From Lysobacterales bacterium (GTDB lineage: Bacteria; Pseudomonadota; Gammaproteobacteria; Xanthomonadales; Wenzhouxiangellaceae), in contig PBLG01000046.1 in NCBI GenBank assembly GCA_002722315.1, positions 62,001 through 126,000 of the forward strand: a stretch of DNA of 64,000 nt. The letters run 5' to 3'. The position numbers and the translations under genes were made by a program. This document shows, piece after piece, positions 26,534 through 35,460 of this stretch. The notes under the pieces were generated by a model. That model was not told the origin of the DNA. It searched no databases and saw only the letters and a program-made list of their open reading frames with translations. Each line of letters starts with the position of its first letter. Position 1 is the first letter of the stretch.

Positions 26534-27535
26534 ATGGAAAATATCGACCTGACCCTGATCTGGGTTGCCATCATCGGTCTGGCAGTCTTCATGTACGTGC
26601 TCATGGACGGATTCGACCTGGGAGTCGGCGTGCTGTTTCCGTTCGCGCCCGACGACGAGTCCCGCGACCTGATGATGAATTCGGTGGCGCCGGTCTGGGA
26701 TGGCAACGAAACGTGGCTGGTCCTGGGCGGCGCGGGCCTGCTGGCCGCGTTCCCGCTGATCTACTCGGTATTCCTGCCGGCGCTCTACATCGGCGTGTTC
26801 CTGCTGCTGGCCGGCCTGATCTTTCGCGGCATCGCGTTCGAGTTCAGGTTCAAGTCCACCGCGTCGAAGCACTGGTGGGACAAGTCGTTCAACATCGGCT
26901 CGACCGTCGCCGCCTTCGCCCAGGGCGCCGTCATCGGCGCCTACATCCAGGGCTTCGAGGTGGTGGACATGAAGTACGTCGGCGGCGCCTTCGACTGGCT
27001 GACGCCGTTCACCGTGATGACGGGCCTGGGGGTCGTCACCGGCTATGCGCTGCTGGGCGCGACCTGGACGGTGCTCAAGACCGAGGGCAGGACACGGGAC
27101 TGGGCATTCAGGATGAGCGAACGCCTGTTGCTGGGCGTTTTCGGCTTCTTCATCGTGGTCAGCTTGTGGACGCCGCTGACCAAGCCTTTCGTCTATGACC
27201 GGTGGATGGACAACGTCGCGTGGCTCTGGGTGTTTCCGTTGTTCACCGCGGTCGTCAGCCTGTGGGTCTGGCGCAGCATTCGGCGCCGGCACGAGATCAT
27301 CCCGTTCGTCGGATCGATGCTGCTGTTCGCGTTCTTCTACGTCGGCATTCTCATTTCGATGTGGCCATACGCAGTGCCACCGGATTACACCTTCTGGGAT
27401 GCCGCATCCGATCCGGGCAGCCAGCTGTTCCTGCTGCTCGGCGTGCTGTTCCTGATCCCCGTGATTCTTGCCTATACGGCCTTCAACTACTGGGTTTTCC
27501 GCGGCAAGGTCAAGCCGGGTGGCGGCTACCATTGA
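26534..27535 (+). CDS. cydB: Cytochrome bd-type quinol oxidase subunit II
   Basis: A 333-residue subunit II with about eight membrane helices. The MYVLMDGFDLGVGVLFPF motif near residue 17 and the WDGNETWLVLGGAGLLAAFP motif near residue 56 are signatures of CydB. It starts three bases after the cydA stop and its end overlaps the beginning of cydD. No cydX-like small gene fits between cydB and cydD, which agrees with the CIO type. Confidence 0.95.
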   Translation: MENIDLTLIWVAIIGLAVFMYVLMDGFDLGVGVLFPFAPDDESRDLMMNSVAPVWDGNETWLVLGGAGLLAAFPLIYSVFLPALYIGVFLLLAGLIFRGIAFEFRFKSTASKHWWDKSFNIGSTVAAFAQGAVIGAYIQGFEVVDMKYVGGAFDWLTPFTVMTGLGVVTGYALLGATWTVLKTEGRTRDWAFRMSERLLLGVFGFFIVVSLWTPLTKPFVYDRWMDNVAWLWVFPLFTAVVSLWVWRSIRRRHEIIPFVGSMLLFAFFYVGILISMWPYAVPPDYTFWDAASDPGSQLFLLLGVLFLIPVILAYTAFNYWVFRGKVKPGGGYH

Positions 27536-29225
27536 GCGCGATCTGAAAGCGGACGGCGATGCCTGGCTGAAGCGGCAGGCGCCGGGCTGGCTGGTTCCGG
27601 GCATGACCCTGATCTCGGCCCTGGACGCCGGGATCGTCATTGCGCAGGCGTGGTTGATAGCGGCGCTGGCGGCCGGGGCATTCATCGAACGCCAGCCGCT
27701 CGCGGCCCTGATGCCGATGATGTGGCTGTTGTTGCTGGTCCTGGTGTTGCGCGCCCTGTCCGGCGGAATTCGCCAATGGCTGGCCGGCCGCGCTTCGGTC
27801 CGGGTCCGGTACGAAATTCGCGCCGGACTGCTCCGCCGGTTCGAAAAGACCGGTCCGGCGAATCTGCCGCCGGACGGGGAATCGATTGCCGCGTTCGACG
27901 AGCAGGTCGAAGCCTTCGACGGGTTCTACAGCAGGTTTCTTCCGCAGAGAATCAGCGCCACCGTGGTGCCGCTGGCGATCCTCGTCTTCGCGTTCGCCAC
28001 CGACTGGCTGGCCGGCTTGCTGTTGCTGCTGACCGCGCCGCTGATCCCGCTGTTCATGATCCTGATCGGCATCGGCGCCGAGAAGCTCGCGCGCGAACAG
28101 TTCCGCAGCCTGGCCAGGCTGGGCGGCTGGTTTCTCGACCAGGTCCGCGGGGCGGCGACGATTCGCCTTTTCCGTGCAGAGGACCAGGCCCGGCGCCAGG
28201 TCGAGCGGCGCACGGATGCGCTTCGCCGCGAGACCATGCGCGTGCTGCGCCTGGCGTTCCTGTCCTCGGCCGTGCTTGAATTCTTCTCCGCGGTGGCCAT
28301 TGCCAGTCTCGCGATCTATATCGGTCTCGGACTGCTCGGTTACCTGACGTTCGGCCCCGCGCCCGATCTGACCCTCCAGAGCGGACTTTTTCTGCTGCTG
28401 CTCGCGCCCGAGTTCTTTCAGCCGCTCCGGGCGCTTTCGCAGGGCTGGCACGATCGGGCAGACGCCGCCGCGGCGGCCGGTGAAGTGCGCCAGCTACTGA
28501 CGCTGCCGCCGGCGCGTCCCCGCGCCGAGGACGGGATTGCCCCCGAAGCGCCTCGCCAGTGCAAGGTCGAGCTGCGCGGCGTGAGTTTTGCCCATCCGGA
28601 CAAAGCCCCGCTGCTGCGCGACCTGGACCTGGAGATCGAGCCCGGCCTGAAGATCGCGCTGGTCGGGCCCAGCGGAAGCGGCAAGAGCAGCCTGATTTCA
28701 ATGCTCGCGGGCTTCGCCGAGCCCTCATCCGGTGACATCCTGCTCGACGGGCAGCCGCTCGCGCGCTTCAGTGATGCCGCTCTGCGCGATCACGTCGCAT
28801 GGCTGGGCCAGCGACCCGTGCTGTTTGCCGGCACGATTGCCGAAAACATCGCGCTGGGGTGGGAATCAGCATCACGCGAACAGATCGCGCGCGCTGCCGA
28901 TCAGGGCGGTGTCGGCGAGTTCGCCGACCGGCTCCCGGAAGGCCTCGATTCGCCGGTCGGCGAGAACGGTTACGGGCTCTCGGGGGGACAGGCGCAGCGC
29001 GTCGCGCTGGCGCGGGCGCTGCTTCGCCCGCGACCGCTGGTGCTGCTGGACGAGCCCACGGCCAACCTGGACGGCGCGTCCGAAGCCCTGGTGCTGCAGG
29101 CGCTGGAGAATATGCTGTCGGAGCGCAGCGCAACGGTCATCTGTGCGGCGCATCGTGCCGCCACCATGGCCTGGGCCGATCGAATTCTCGCGATCGAGCA
29201 GGGGAACCTGAAATGGCTGCGCTGA
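27519..29225 (+). CDS. cydD: Thiol reductant ABC exporter subunit CydD
   Basis: CydDC exports cysteine and glutathione to the periplasm and is required to assemble cytochrome bd. This subunit has an ABC membrane domain (about residues 15-320) and an ATPase domain with Walker A GPSGSGKSS, signature LSGGQAQR and Walker B PLVLLDEPTANLD. I chose the GTG at 27519, which overlaps the cydB end by 17 bases and gives 568 residues; the open frame is 17 codons longer but has no better start. Confidence 0.92.
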   Translation: MAATIERDLKADGDAWLKRQAPGWLVPGMTLISALDAGIVIAQAWLIAALAAGAFIERQPLAALMPMMWLLLLVLVLRALSGGIRQWLAGRASVRVRYEIRAGLLRRFEKTGPANLPPDGESIAAFDEQVEAFDGFYSRFLPQRISATVVPLAILVFAFATDWLAGLLLLLTAPLIPLFMILIGIGAEKLAREQFRSLARLGGWFLDQVRGAATIRLFRAEDQARRQVERRTDALRRETMRVLRLAFLSSAVLEFFSAVAIASLAIYIGLGLLGYLTFGPAPDLTLQSGLFLLLLAPEFFQPLRALSQGWHDRADAAAAAGEVRQLLTLPPARPRAEDGIAPEAPRQCKVELRGVSFAHPDKAPLLRDLDLEIEPGLKIALVGPSGSGKSSLISMLAGFAEPSSGDILLDGQPLARFSDAALRDHVAWLGQRPVLFAGTIAENIALGWESASREQIARAADQGGVGEFADRLPEGLDSPVGENGYGLSGGQAQRVALARALLRPRPLVLLDEPTANLDGASEALVLQALENMLSERSATVICAAHRAATMAWADRILAIEQGNLKWLR

Positions 29226-30871
29226 TTCGACTGCTGTGGCCCGGCGGCGCGACCGCGCGCTGGATGCTGATTTCGGCTTCGATGGCGCTGGCCGCGGTGG
29301 TGCTCGGTGTCGTTCTGCTGGCGGTCTCCGGCTGGTTGATCGCGGCCAGCGCGCTGGCCGGCATCGGCGCTCTGGCCGTGCTGGATATCTTCGCCCCCGG
29401 GGCGATCATCCGGGCGGCAGCCGTCGGCCGAACGGCGACCCGCTACCTCGAGCGACTGCTGGGCCACGAAGCCACTTTCCGACAGCTGACCGAAATACGC
29501 ATTCGAGCCTTTTCACGCTTGCTGGCCATGCCGGTTGAACGGCTGGAGGCGCTGGGGCGCGGCGACACGCTTACCCGCCTGACGCGAGACGTGGACGTAC
29601 TCGATCACATGTTCCCGCGGCTCGTACTGCCCAGCGTCGCGGCGTCAGGCGCGACGCTGCTGGCGGTCGTCGTGGCGCTGGTTCTGGCGCCTCCGGCAGG
29701 GGTCGCACTTGTTGCAAGTCTCGCCGGGGGCGGCACGCTGGTTCTGATCGTCGGCGTCGGAATGGCGCGCGGTCCGGGCCGAATGCTGGCGCAGGCGACG
29801 CCCCGGATGCGTTCGGCAACCGCCGAATGGCTGCAGGGCCTGGCCGAACTGATCAGCGTAGGGCAGGCAGGGCGGCGTGCGCGCGACGTGATGCTTCGCG
29901 TCGAGGAGCACTTGCGCGCCCAGCTTGCCCAGCGGCGTGTCGAGGCCACGATGCAGGCCGGCCTGGCGCTGGCCGGCTACCTGGGTTTCTGGCTGGTGCT
30001 GTTGATCGGGCTGAAACTTCATGTTGATGGCCTGCTGAGCGCACCGGTGGCCGCCGGCCTTGCGCTGGCATGCCTGGCGCTGGTCGATGCGTGGCTGCCG
30101 CTCGCGGCCAGCTGGAGCTTCTTCGAGACCTGTCGCCAGGCCGCCGGGCGAATCGATGCGCTGGGCGGCTCGGCTTCGCCGCGGCCCGGTGCGATTCGCG
30201 AGTTGCCGGATTTCAGCGTGACCGTGCGCGATCTCGCGTTCCGCTATCCCGGCGCCGTCGACCCGGTGGTTTCGAGTTGCGATCTCGATATCGCCCAGGG
30301 CGAACACATGCTCGTTCAAGGGCCCAGCGGCGCGGGAAAAACGACCCTTGGCAAGCTGCTGGCCGGAGTCCTCACGCCCGACAGCGGGACGGTGTCGCTG
30401 GGCGGCATCGACCTGCGTCGCCTCGACGAGACTTTTCTGCGCGGCCAGGTCGGCTTTCTTTCCCAGAGCCCGATGCTGTTCAACGACACGCTGGCGACAA
30501 ATCTTCGGCTGGGCGCGCCTGCCGCCACCGACGACCAGGTGCTGCTAGTGCTCGAGGCAGTGGGCCTTTCGGGATTCGTCGACGACCTGCCGAATCGCCT
30601 CGAAAGCTGGATCGGCGAGCACGGCCGCGACGTCTCGGGCGGAGAAGGGCGCAGGCTCGCGCTGGCCAGGCTGCTGCTGGCCGACTTCCCGGTGTTGATA
30701 CTCGACGAGCCGATGGCCGGGGTGGACGCTGCCACGGCCGCGGCGATATCGGAGAGACTGGCGCCGCTGCTGGCTGGCCGGAGCGTCGTCGTGTTGTCGC
30801 ACGATCCGCTCGTGCTGCCAGCGTATGATCGGCGCTACAGCTTCACCGGCGGCCGAATCGCGCCGGCCTGA
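29213..30871 (+). CDS. cydC: Thiol reductant ABC exporter subunit CydC
   Basis: The second half of the CydDC heterodimer, 552 residues, starting with ATG at 29213 inside the last codons of cydD. Membrane helices occupy residues 15-300. The ATPase domain has Walker A GPSGAGKTT, signature VSGGEGRRLALARLL and Walker B VLILDEPMAGVD. With cydABD it forms one four-gene operon. Confidence 0.93.
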   Translation: MAALIRLLWPGGATARWMLISASMALAAVVLGVVLLAVSGWLIAASALAGIGALAVLDIFAPGAIIRAAAVGRTATRYLERLLGHEATFRQLTEIRIRAFSRLLAMPVERLEALGRGDTLTRLTRDVDVLDHMFPRLVLPSVAASGATLLAVVVALVLAPPAGVALVASLAGGGTLVLIVGVGMARGPGRMLAQATPRMRSATAEWLQGLAELISVGQAGRRARDVMLRVEEHLRAQLAQRRVEATMQAGLALAGYLGFWLVLLIGLKLHVDGLLSAPVAAGLALACLALVDAWLPLAASWSFFETCRQAAGRIDALGGSASPRPGAIRELPDFSVTVRDLAFRYPGAVDPVVSSCDLDIAQGEHMLVQGPSGAGKTTLGKLLAGVLTPDSGTVSLGGIDLRRLDETFLRGQVGFLSQSPMLFNDTLATNLRLGAPAATDDQVLLVLEAVGLSGFVDDLPNRLESWIGEHGRDVSGGEGRRLALARLLLADFPVLILDEPMAGVDAATAAAISERLAPLLAGRSVVVLSHDPLVLPAYDRRYSFTGGRIAPA

Positions 30872-30892
30872 AGCCCGCTGCCGCGGTTGGAC

Positions 30893-31468
30893 TCAGTCGG
30901 TCGCCGGAAGCTGCACCCTCACGCTGAACGCGCCGCGCAGTTCGCCCGGCGCGAAACCCGTGGCCTGATCCTCGGGATAAAGGCGCTGGATGGTTTCCCG
31001 CAGGTCGGGCGCGATGTTCTCGCCGTGGCAAAGAACGCACTGCGGGCCGGTCGGAATGGCCTTCATGTATCGGCCGACCCGTCCGCCGTCGGTCGTTTCG
31101 ACCTGCCATTCCTCGAGCCCTGCCGGATCGGTCCCGTGGCTCAATCCGCGCTCGAACCGTTGCAGGACCGAGGTTTCCCAATCGTCCGGCGCATTGTCGG
31201 GGTTGCGGACGCGCAGTGCCGTTCGTCCGACCTCGAAGCGGTCGTTCGATATCTGTTGCGCGATTTGCGGTGCCTTGATGCTGCACGCCTCCACGCCGCC
31301 GGTCGGCCCGCGGGATACAAGCGCCTCGCGCAACGCGTCGACCAGGCGAGCACCCAGCTGGGCGCTCTTCTGGCGGGCTTCGGTGACCCATTCGGGCGCT
31401 TCCGTATCGGCGAATGCGACCGGCGCGAACGCCATCGCTGCAGCGAGCAGGACTGTGCGCACGATCAT
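30893..31468 (-). CDS. DUF3365/Tll0287-like secreted single-haem protein
   Basis: A 191-residue protein with a signal peptide (to about residue 20) and one c-type haem motif, CVLCH near residue 147. The [15 protein letters not shown] segment is typical of the DUF3365 (Tll0287-like) fold, often a sensor domain. It is here a free periplasmic protein. Its ATG overlaps the stop of the DUF2892 gene by four bases, so the two are coupled. Confidence 0.8.
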   Translation of the reverse strand: MIVRTVLLAAAMAFAPVAFADTEAPEWVTEARQKSAQLGARLVDALREALVSRGPTGGVEACSIKAPQIAQQISNDRFEVGRTALRVRNPDNAPDDWETSVLQRFERGLSHGTDPAGLEEWQVETTDGGRVGRYMKAIPTGPQCVLCHGENIAPDLRETIQRLYPEDQATGFAPGELRGAFSVRVQLPATD

Positions 31469-31668
31469 TGGAATGCCGTCCCAGGACGTTTGCCAAGCGC
31501 CGACAGGATCCTGGCCAGCGGGCAGAACCCGGTAAACGCCGCCTGCAGCATGTTGGCGCCGACGAAGGCGGTGAACCAGAGCCAGTAGGGGCTGTGGAGC
31601 TGGGACAATACGAGGCTGACCAGGATGAACAGCCCGGCGAACGCGAAAACGAGTCGGTCTATATTCAT
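31465..31668 (-). CDS. DUF2892 (YgaP-type) small membrane protein
   Basis: A 67-residue protein with two membrane helices, starting [14 protein letters not shown] behind a GGAGAG site. The [15 protein letters not shown] segment is the hallmark of DUF2892, as in the membrane part of YgaP. Such proteins often accompany sulfur or persulfide stress genes. It is the first gene of a two-gene operon with the DUF3365 gene, with its own consensus-like promoter and direct repeats upstream. Confidence 0.85.
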   Translation of the reverse strand: MNIDRLVFAFAGLFILVSLVLSQLHSPYWLWFTAFVGANMLQAAFTGFCPLARILSALGKRPGTAFQ

Positions 31669-31712
31669 GACAATGCTCTCCTTCCGGGAATTTTCCCAAC
31701 TGGACTTGCTTT

Positions 31713-31742
31713 TAATATAAGAACAGACTAATATAAAGTCAA
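31713..31742 (-). promoter_or_regulatory. Promoter with TTATATTA direct repeats (DUF2892 operon)
   Basis: On the minus strand TTGACT (31742-31737) is separated by 17 bases from TATATT (31719-31714), a very good sigma-70 promoter. TTATATTA occurs twice, eight bases apart, in the spacer and over the -10 element. A regulator bound there would block the promoter; the arrangement resembles operators of small ArsR-type repressors, but the factor is unknown. Confidence 0.7.
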
Positions 31743-31794
31743 GCGAAATTTCAAATTTCGACGCGGGAAACATGAATCGAGACGGGCCTTGGCG

Positions 31795-34470
31795 ATGAAC
31801 GATAAGAAAACACTGGAATCCTTCTCCGACCGCGTCACCGGCCTGGCGACACGCCGTCCGGTTGCGGTCAGCGTGATCATGACGGTCAGCCTGGTCGTGC
31901 TGCTGGCGCTGGCGGTCCTGCCGAGCATCTGGCCGGCGACGTTCGCGCCGCTGCACTCGGTGGCGGTCGATACCGACCCGGAGAACATGCTGGCGGAAGA
32001 CGAGCCGGTGCGGGTGTTCCACGACCAGGCAAAGCGGCGCTACGACCTCTACGACATGGTCGTGGTCGGAATCGTCAACGAAACCGACCCGAACGGCGTG
32101 TTCAATCCCGGAAGCCTTGCGCGCATCTTCGATCTGACCGAGTTTGCCCGCGAGCTGGAATTTCCGGACCCGCGCAATCCGGACCAGCGCCGTGAAGTGG
32201 TCGGGGTGGACGTCATCGCTCCGTCCAACGTCGACGATATCCAGCAGGCTGGCGTCGGCCAGGTCGAGTTCTCGTGGCTGATGCCGCAGCCGCCCGAGAC
32301 CGAGGAAGACGCGCGCCGGATCTTCGAGCGGGCCCAGCGCATTCCCATGCTCGACGGAACCATGGTGGGCACCGACGGCCGTGCGCTGGCGATCTACCTG
32401 CCGATCACCGACAAGGCGATCTCGTGGAACGTTCGTCAATCGATCCTCGAGTTCACCGCCGACTGGCCGGACGGCGACCGGGTTCACGTCACCGGCCTGC
32501 CGGTTGCCGAAGACACGTTCGGCGTCGAGATGTTCTACCAGATGGCGATCTCTGCGCCGCTGGCCATGCTGGTGATCTTCATCCTGATGTGGCTGTTCTT
32601 CCGGAACCTGGTGCTGGTCATTTCGCCGATGATCGTCGCGCTGGTCACTTCGCTTTCGACCATGGCGTTTCTGGTGATCTCGGGCAATACGATCCACATC
32701 ATGAGCTCGATGATCCCGATCTTCATCATGCCGATTGCCGTGCTCGATTCGGTGCACATACTTTCCGAGGCGTTCGACAGCTACCAGAAGTACCGCGACC
32801 GGAAAAAGACCATCATGGCCGTGATGCGCCAGCTGTTCAGGCCGATGCTGTTCACGTCGCTGACCACGACCGCGGGTTTCGCCTCGCTGGCGCTCACGCC
32901 GATCCCACCGGTCCAGGTCTTCGGCGTTTTCGTCGCGATCGGGGTGATGCTGGCCTGGTTCTGGAGCATCCTGTTCATTCCTGCGTATTTCATGTTCATT
33001 CCGGAGCGCAGGCTGGCGAAGTTCGGTCATGCCGAGGGCGAGGACCCGGGATCGGTGACGTTTCTGGGCCGGCTGCTGCACGCCACCGGTCGCTTTTCCG
33101 TGGAACGTCGCGGCACGGTGCTGTTGATCGCCGTGGCCCTGGTCGGCGCGGCGGCATGGGGCATCAGCATGATCCGGATCAACGACAACCCGATCAAGTG
33201 GTTCGAACCCGATCACCCGATTCGCGTCGCCGACCGCGTGATGAATGATCACCTGGCCGGTACGTACATGGCCTACCTGGAGTTCACGGACGCGTCGGCC
33301 CGGTCGCTGCCGGAGTTGCGCGACGAACTCGCCGGCAGCCTGACCTCGCAAGCGGAGTCGCTGGACGGCGCCGGAGCCTCGGCCTTCAAAGATGCCGCTG
33401 AGCTTGCGCGGTCGGTCGAAGTCACGTCCGTCGATCAGTTCTTCGACGCCATGCTCGCGCGCATCGAAGATCGTCAATCGGATGCCGACGATCCGTTCGC
33501 ATGGGACGACGTATGGCTGGCAGTCGACGAAAGGCGCGCGGCGGGCGAGACGTTCAAGCAGCCCGAGGTTCTCGAGTGGTTGGATGCGCTTCAGCTTGAC
33601 CTGAAAGAAGACCCACGCGTCGGCAAGGTCAATTCGCTGGCCGACATCATCAAGGTCGTTCACCGCGAGTTGCTGGGGGGCGGGGCAGAGGAGTTCCGGA
33701 TTCCGGATCGCGCCGATACCGTGGCGCAGACCATATTCACCTTCCAGGGCAGTCACAGGCCTCAGGACCTCTGGCATTTCGTCACGCCGGACTATCGGTC
33801 GGCCAACCTCTGGCTGCAGCTCAACAGCGGCGACAACATGGACATGGAAGCCGTGCTCGCGCATGTGGACCGCTTCATTGCCGACAGTCCGCCGCCGGTC
33901 GAATTGGAAAAGAACTGGTTCGGCCTCACCTATATCAATGTCGTGTGGCAGGAAAAGATGGTGACCGGCATGTTGTACGCCTTCATGGGCAGTTTCGTCA
34001 TTGTGCTCGCCATGATGGTGATGCTGTTCCGGTCCTTCCTGTGGGGCCTGCTGTCGATGATTCCGCTGACGCTGACGGTGGGACTGATCTACGGCGTGAT
34101 CGGACTGGTCGGCAAGGACTACGATATGCCGGTGGCGGTGCTCAGCGCGCTCAGCCTGGGTCTGGCGGTCGACTTCGCGATTCACTTCCTTGCCCGGTCT
34201 CGGCAGTTCTTCGACCAGACCGGAGACTGGAACGAGACCGTTGAAAAGATGTTCGGTGAGCCCGGTCGTGCGATCAGCCGCAACGTGATCATTCTTGGTG
34301 CCGGATTCCTGCCCTTGCTTGCCGCACCGCTGGTGCCGTACCAGACGGTCGGCATTTTCATTGCCGCGATAATTTTCGCCGCGGGCGTGATCACGCTGGT
34401 GCTGCTGCCGGCGTCGATGAGCTACCTCAAGAGATTCCTTTTCCGTCGAACTATCCGCATGGCCCACTAA
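31795..34470 (+). CDS. MMPL/RND-superfamily exporter
   Basis: An 891-residue protein with twelve predicted membrane helices in two halves, each with a large periplasmic loop (about residues 50-240 and 460-720). It belongs to the MMPL/hydrophobe exporter branch of RND transporters, single-component pumps for lipids or hydrophobic molecules, rather than the AcrB drug pumps. The second half has the [17 protein letters not shown] segment with the proton-relay Asp. A LolA-like protein and a DUF1302 outer-membrane protein follow, so it probably moves a lipid-like substrate to the outer membrane. I chose the ATG at 31795 over a TTG six bases upstream. Confidence 0.85.
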   Translation: MNDKKTLESFSDRVTGLATRRPVAVSVIMTVSLVVLLALAVLPSIWPATFAPLHSVAVDTDPENMLAEDEPVRVFHDQAKRRYDLYDMVVVGIVNETDPNGVFNPGSLARIFDLTEFARELEFPDPRNPDQRREVVGVDVIAPSNVDDIQQAGVGQVEFSWLMPQPPETEEDARRIFERAQRIPMLDGTMVGTDGRALAIYLPITDKAISWNVRQSILEFTADWPDGDRVHVTGLPVAEDTFGVEMFYQMAISAPLAMLVIFILMWLFFRNLVLVISPMIVALVTSLSTMAFLVISGNTIHIMSSMIPIFIMPIAVLDSVHILSEAFDSYQKYRDRKKTIMAVMRQLFRPMLFTSLTTTAGFASLALTPIPPVQVFGVFVAIGVMLAWFWSILFIPAYFMFIPERRLAKFGHAEGEDPGSVTFLGRLLHATGRFSVERRGTVLLIAVALVGAAAWGISMIRINDNPIKWFEPDHPIRVADRVMNDHLAGTYMAYLEFTDASARSLPELRDELAGSLTSQAESLDGAGASAFKDAAELARSVEVTSVDQFFDAMLARIEDRQSDADDPFAWDDVWLAVDERRAAGETFKQPEVLEWLDALQLDLKEDPRVGKVNSLADIIKVVHRELLGGGAEEFRIPDRADTVAQTIFTFQGSHRPQDLWHFVTPDYRSANLWLQLNSGDNMDMEAVLAHVDRFIADSPPPVELEKNWFGLTYINVVWQEKMVTGMLYAFMGSFVIVLAMMVMLFRSFLWGLLSMIPLTLTVGLIYGVIGLVGKDYDMPVAVLSALSLGLAVDFAIHFLARSRQFFDQTGDWNETVEKMFGEPGRAISRNVIILGAGFLPLLAAPLVPYQTVGIFIAAIIFAAGVITLVLLPASMSYLKRFLFRRTIRMAH

Positions 34471-34483
34471 GGAGGGCTGAGAC

Positions 34484-35293
34484 ATGAAAGTCTTGATGAC
34501 AGCATTGCTGCTCGCATTCATATCCGTAGCCGCCGCGCAACAGGCGCCGAGCGTCGAAGATATCGTGCACCGGGCCAACCTGGTCGCCTACTACCAGGGC
34601 AAGGACGGCCGCGCCGAAGTGCAGATGACGATCACCGACAGCCAGGGCCGGGAGCGCGACAGGCGGATGATCATTCTGCGCCGCGACCAGGCCGATACGG
34701 ATTCGCTGGAGGACCGCGCCTACTGGAGCGAGCAGAAATACTACGTCTATTTCCGGCGTCCGGCCGACCTGAACCGGACCGTCTTCATGGTCTGGAAGCA
34801 CCTGGATTCCGATGACGATCGATGGCTGTACCTGCCGTCGCTGGACCTGGTGCGCCGGATCTCTGCGACCGACAAGCGCAACAGCTTCGTCGGCTCGGAT
34901 TTCTTCTACGAGGATGTTTCCGGTCGAAACGTCGACCTGGACGAGCACGAGCTCAAGGAGACCACGGACGTGTATTACGTGGTCAAGTCCACGCCGAAGA
35001 ATCCTGACAACGTCGAGTTCGCGTGGTACGAAAGCTACATCCACAAGGACAGCTTCATCCCGGTGCAGATCGACTTCTTCAAGAAGGACGGTGAAATATA
35101 CCGGCAGGCCAAGGCGCTGAAGGTCGAGAACATCGAAGGATTCCCGACGGTAACGCGCGCCCAGATGTCGTCGCTCGAGTCCGGCTCCAATACGATCATG
35201 GAGTACCTGTCGGTGGACTACGACGTGGGTCTGCCCGAAGACATCTTCACCGAGCGCTACCTGCGACGTGCCCCCCGCGAGCACCTGCGTTGA
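34484..35293 (+). CDS. LolA-like outer-membrane lipoprotein-sorting family protein
   Basis: A 269-residue periplasmic protein with a signal peptide (cleavage near residue 19) and a LolA/LolB-like half-barrel fold, the carrier type that ferries lipoproteins or lipids. The stretch [27 protein letters not shown] is typical of the outer membrane lipoprotein-sorting family next to RND/MMPL pumps. It starts 13 bases after the exporter, so both are one transcription unit. A role as shuttle between the MMPL pump and the outer-membrane DUF1302 protein is an inference from context. Confidence 0.85.
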   Translation: MKVLMTALLLAFISVAAAQQAPSVEDIVHRANLVAYYQGKDGRAEVQMTITDSQGRERDRRMIILRRDQADTDSLEDRAYWSEQKYYVYFRRPADLNRTVFMVWKHLDSDDDRWLYLPSLDLVRRISATDKRNSFVGSDFFYEDVSGRNVDLDEHELKETTDVYYVVKSTPKNPDNVEFAWYESYIHKDSFIPVQIDFFKKDGEIYRQAKALKVENIEGFPTVTRAQMSSLESGSNTIMEYLSVDYDVGLPEDIFTERYLRRAPREHLR

Positions 35294-35309
35294 AATCGAA
35301 AGCGCCTGA

Positions 35310-35460
35310 ACCGCGAAAGGCACGAAGAACACGAAGGACAGAGAAATGCAGTTCATGAAGAGCGGAAAAAGCAATTGCAGGGGACGACTTGTCGACTTCT
35401 GGATTCGCTTTTCGGGTTTTCTCTTCGTGCTCTTCGTGCTCTTCGTGCCCTTCGTGGTTC
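35310..35460. repeat. CACGAAG-type inverted-repeat element, right arm inside a gene
   Basis: The left arm GGCACGAAGAACACGAAGG lies in the gap, and the right arm is a run of CTCTTCGTG units ending in CCCTTCGTGGTTC. The right arm is inside the following gene and codes for its signal peptide. It is the sister of the element at 23514-23654. Confidence 0.8.

Noticed and set aside
25103-27685. An 860-codon open frame on the minus strand opposite cydA and cydB
   Set aside because: It is antisense to two unmistakable genes; its product is rich in His, Gln, Arg and Asp as expected from the complement of GC-rich codons. It has no recognisable domain.
31465-34578. A 1037-codon minus-strand frame over the MMPL exporter
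   Set aside because: Only its last 67 codons (DUF2892) are real. The rest is the shadow of the exporter, with the same artefact composition.
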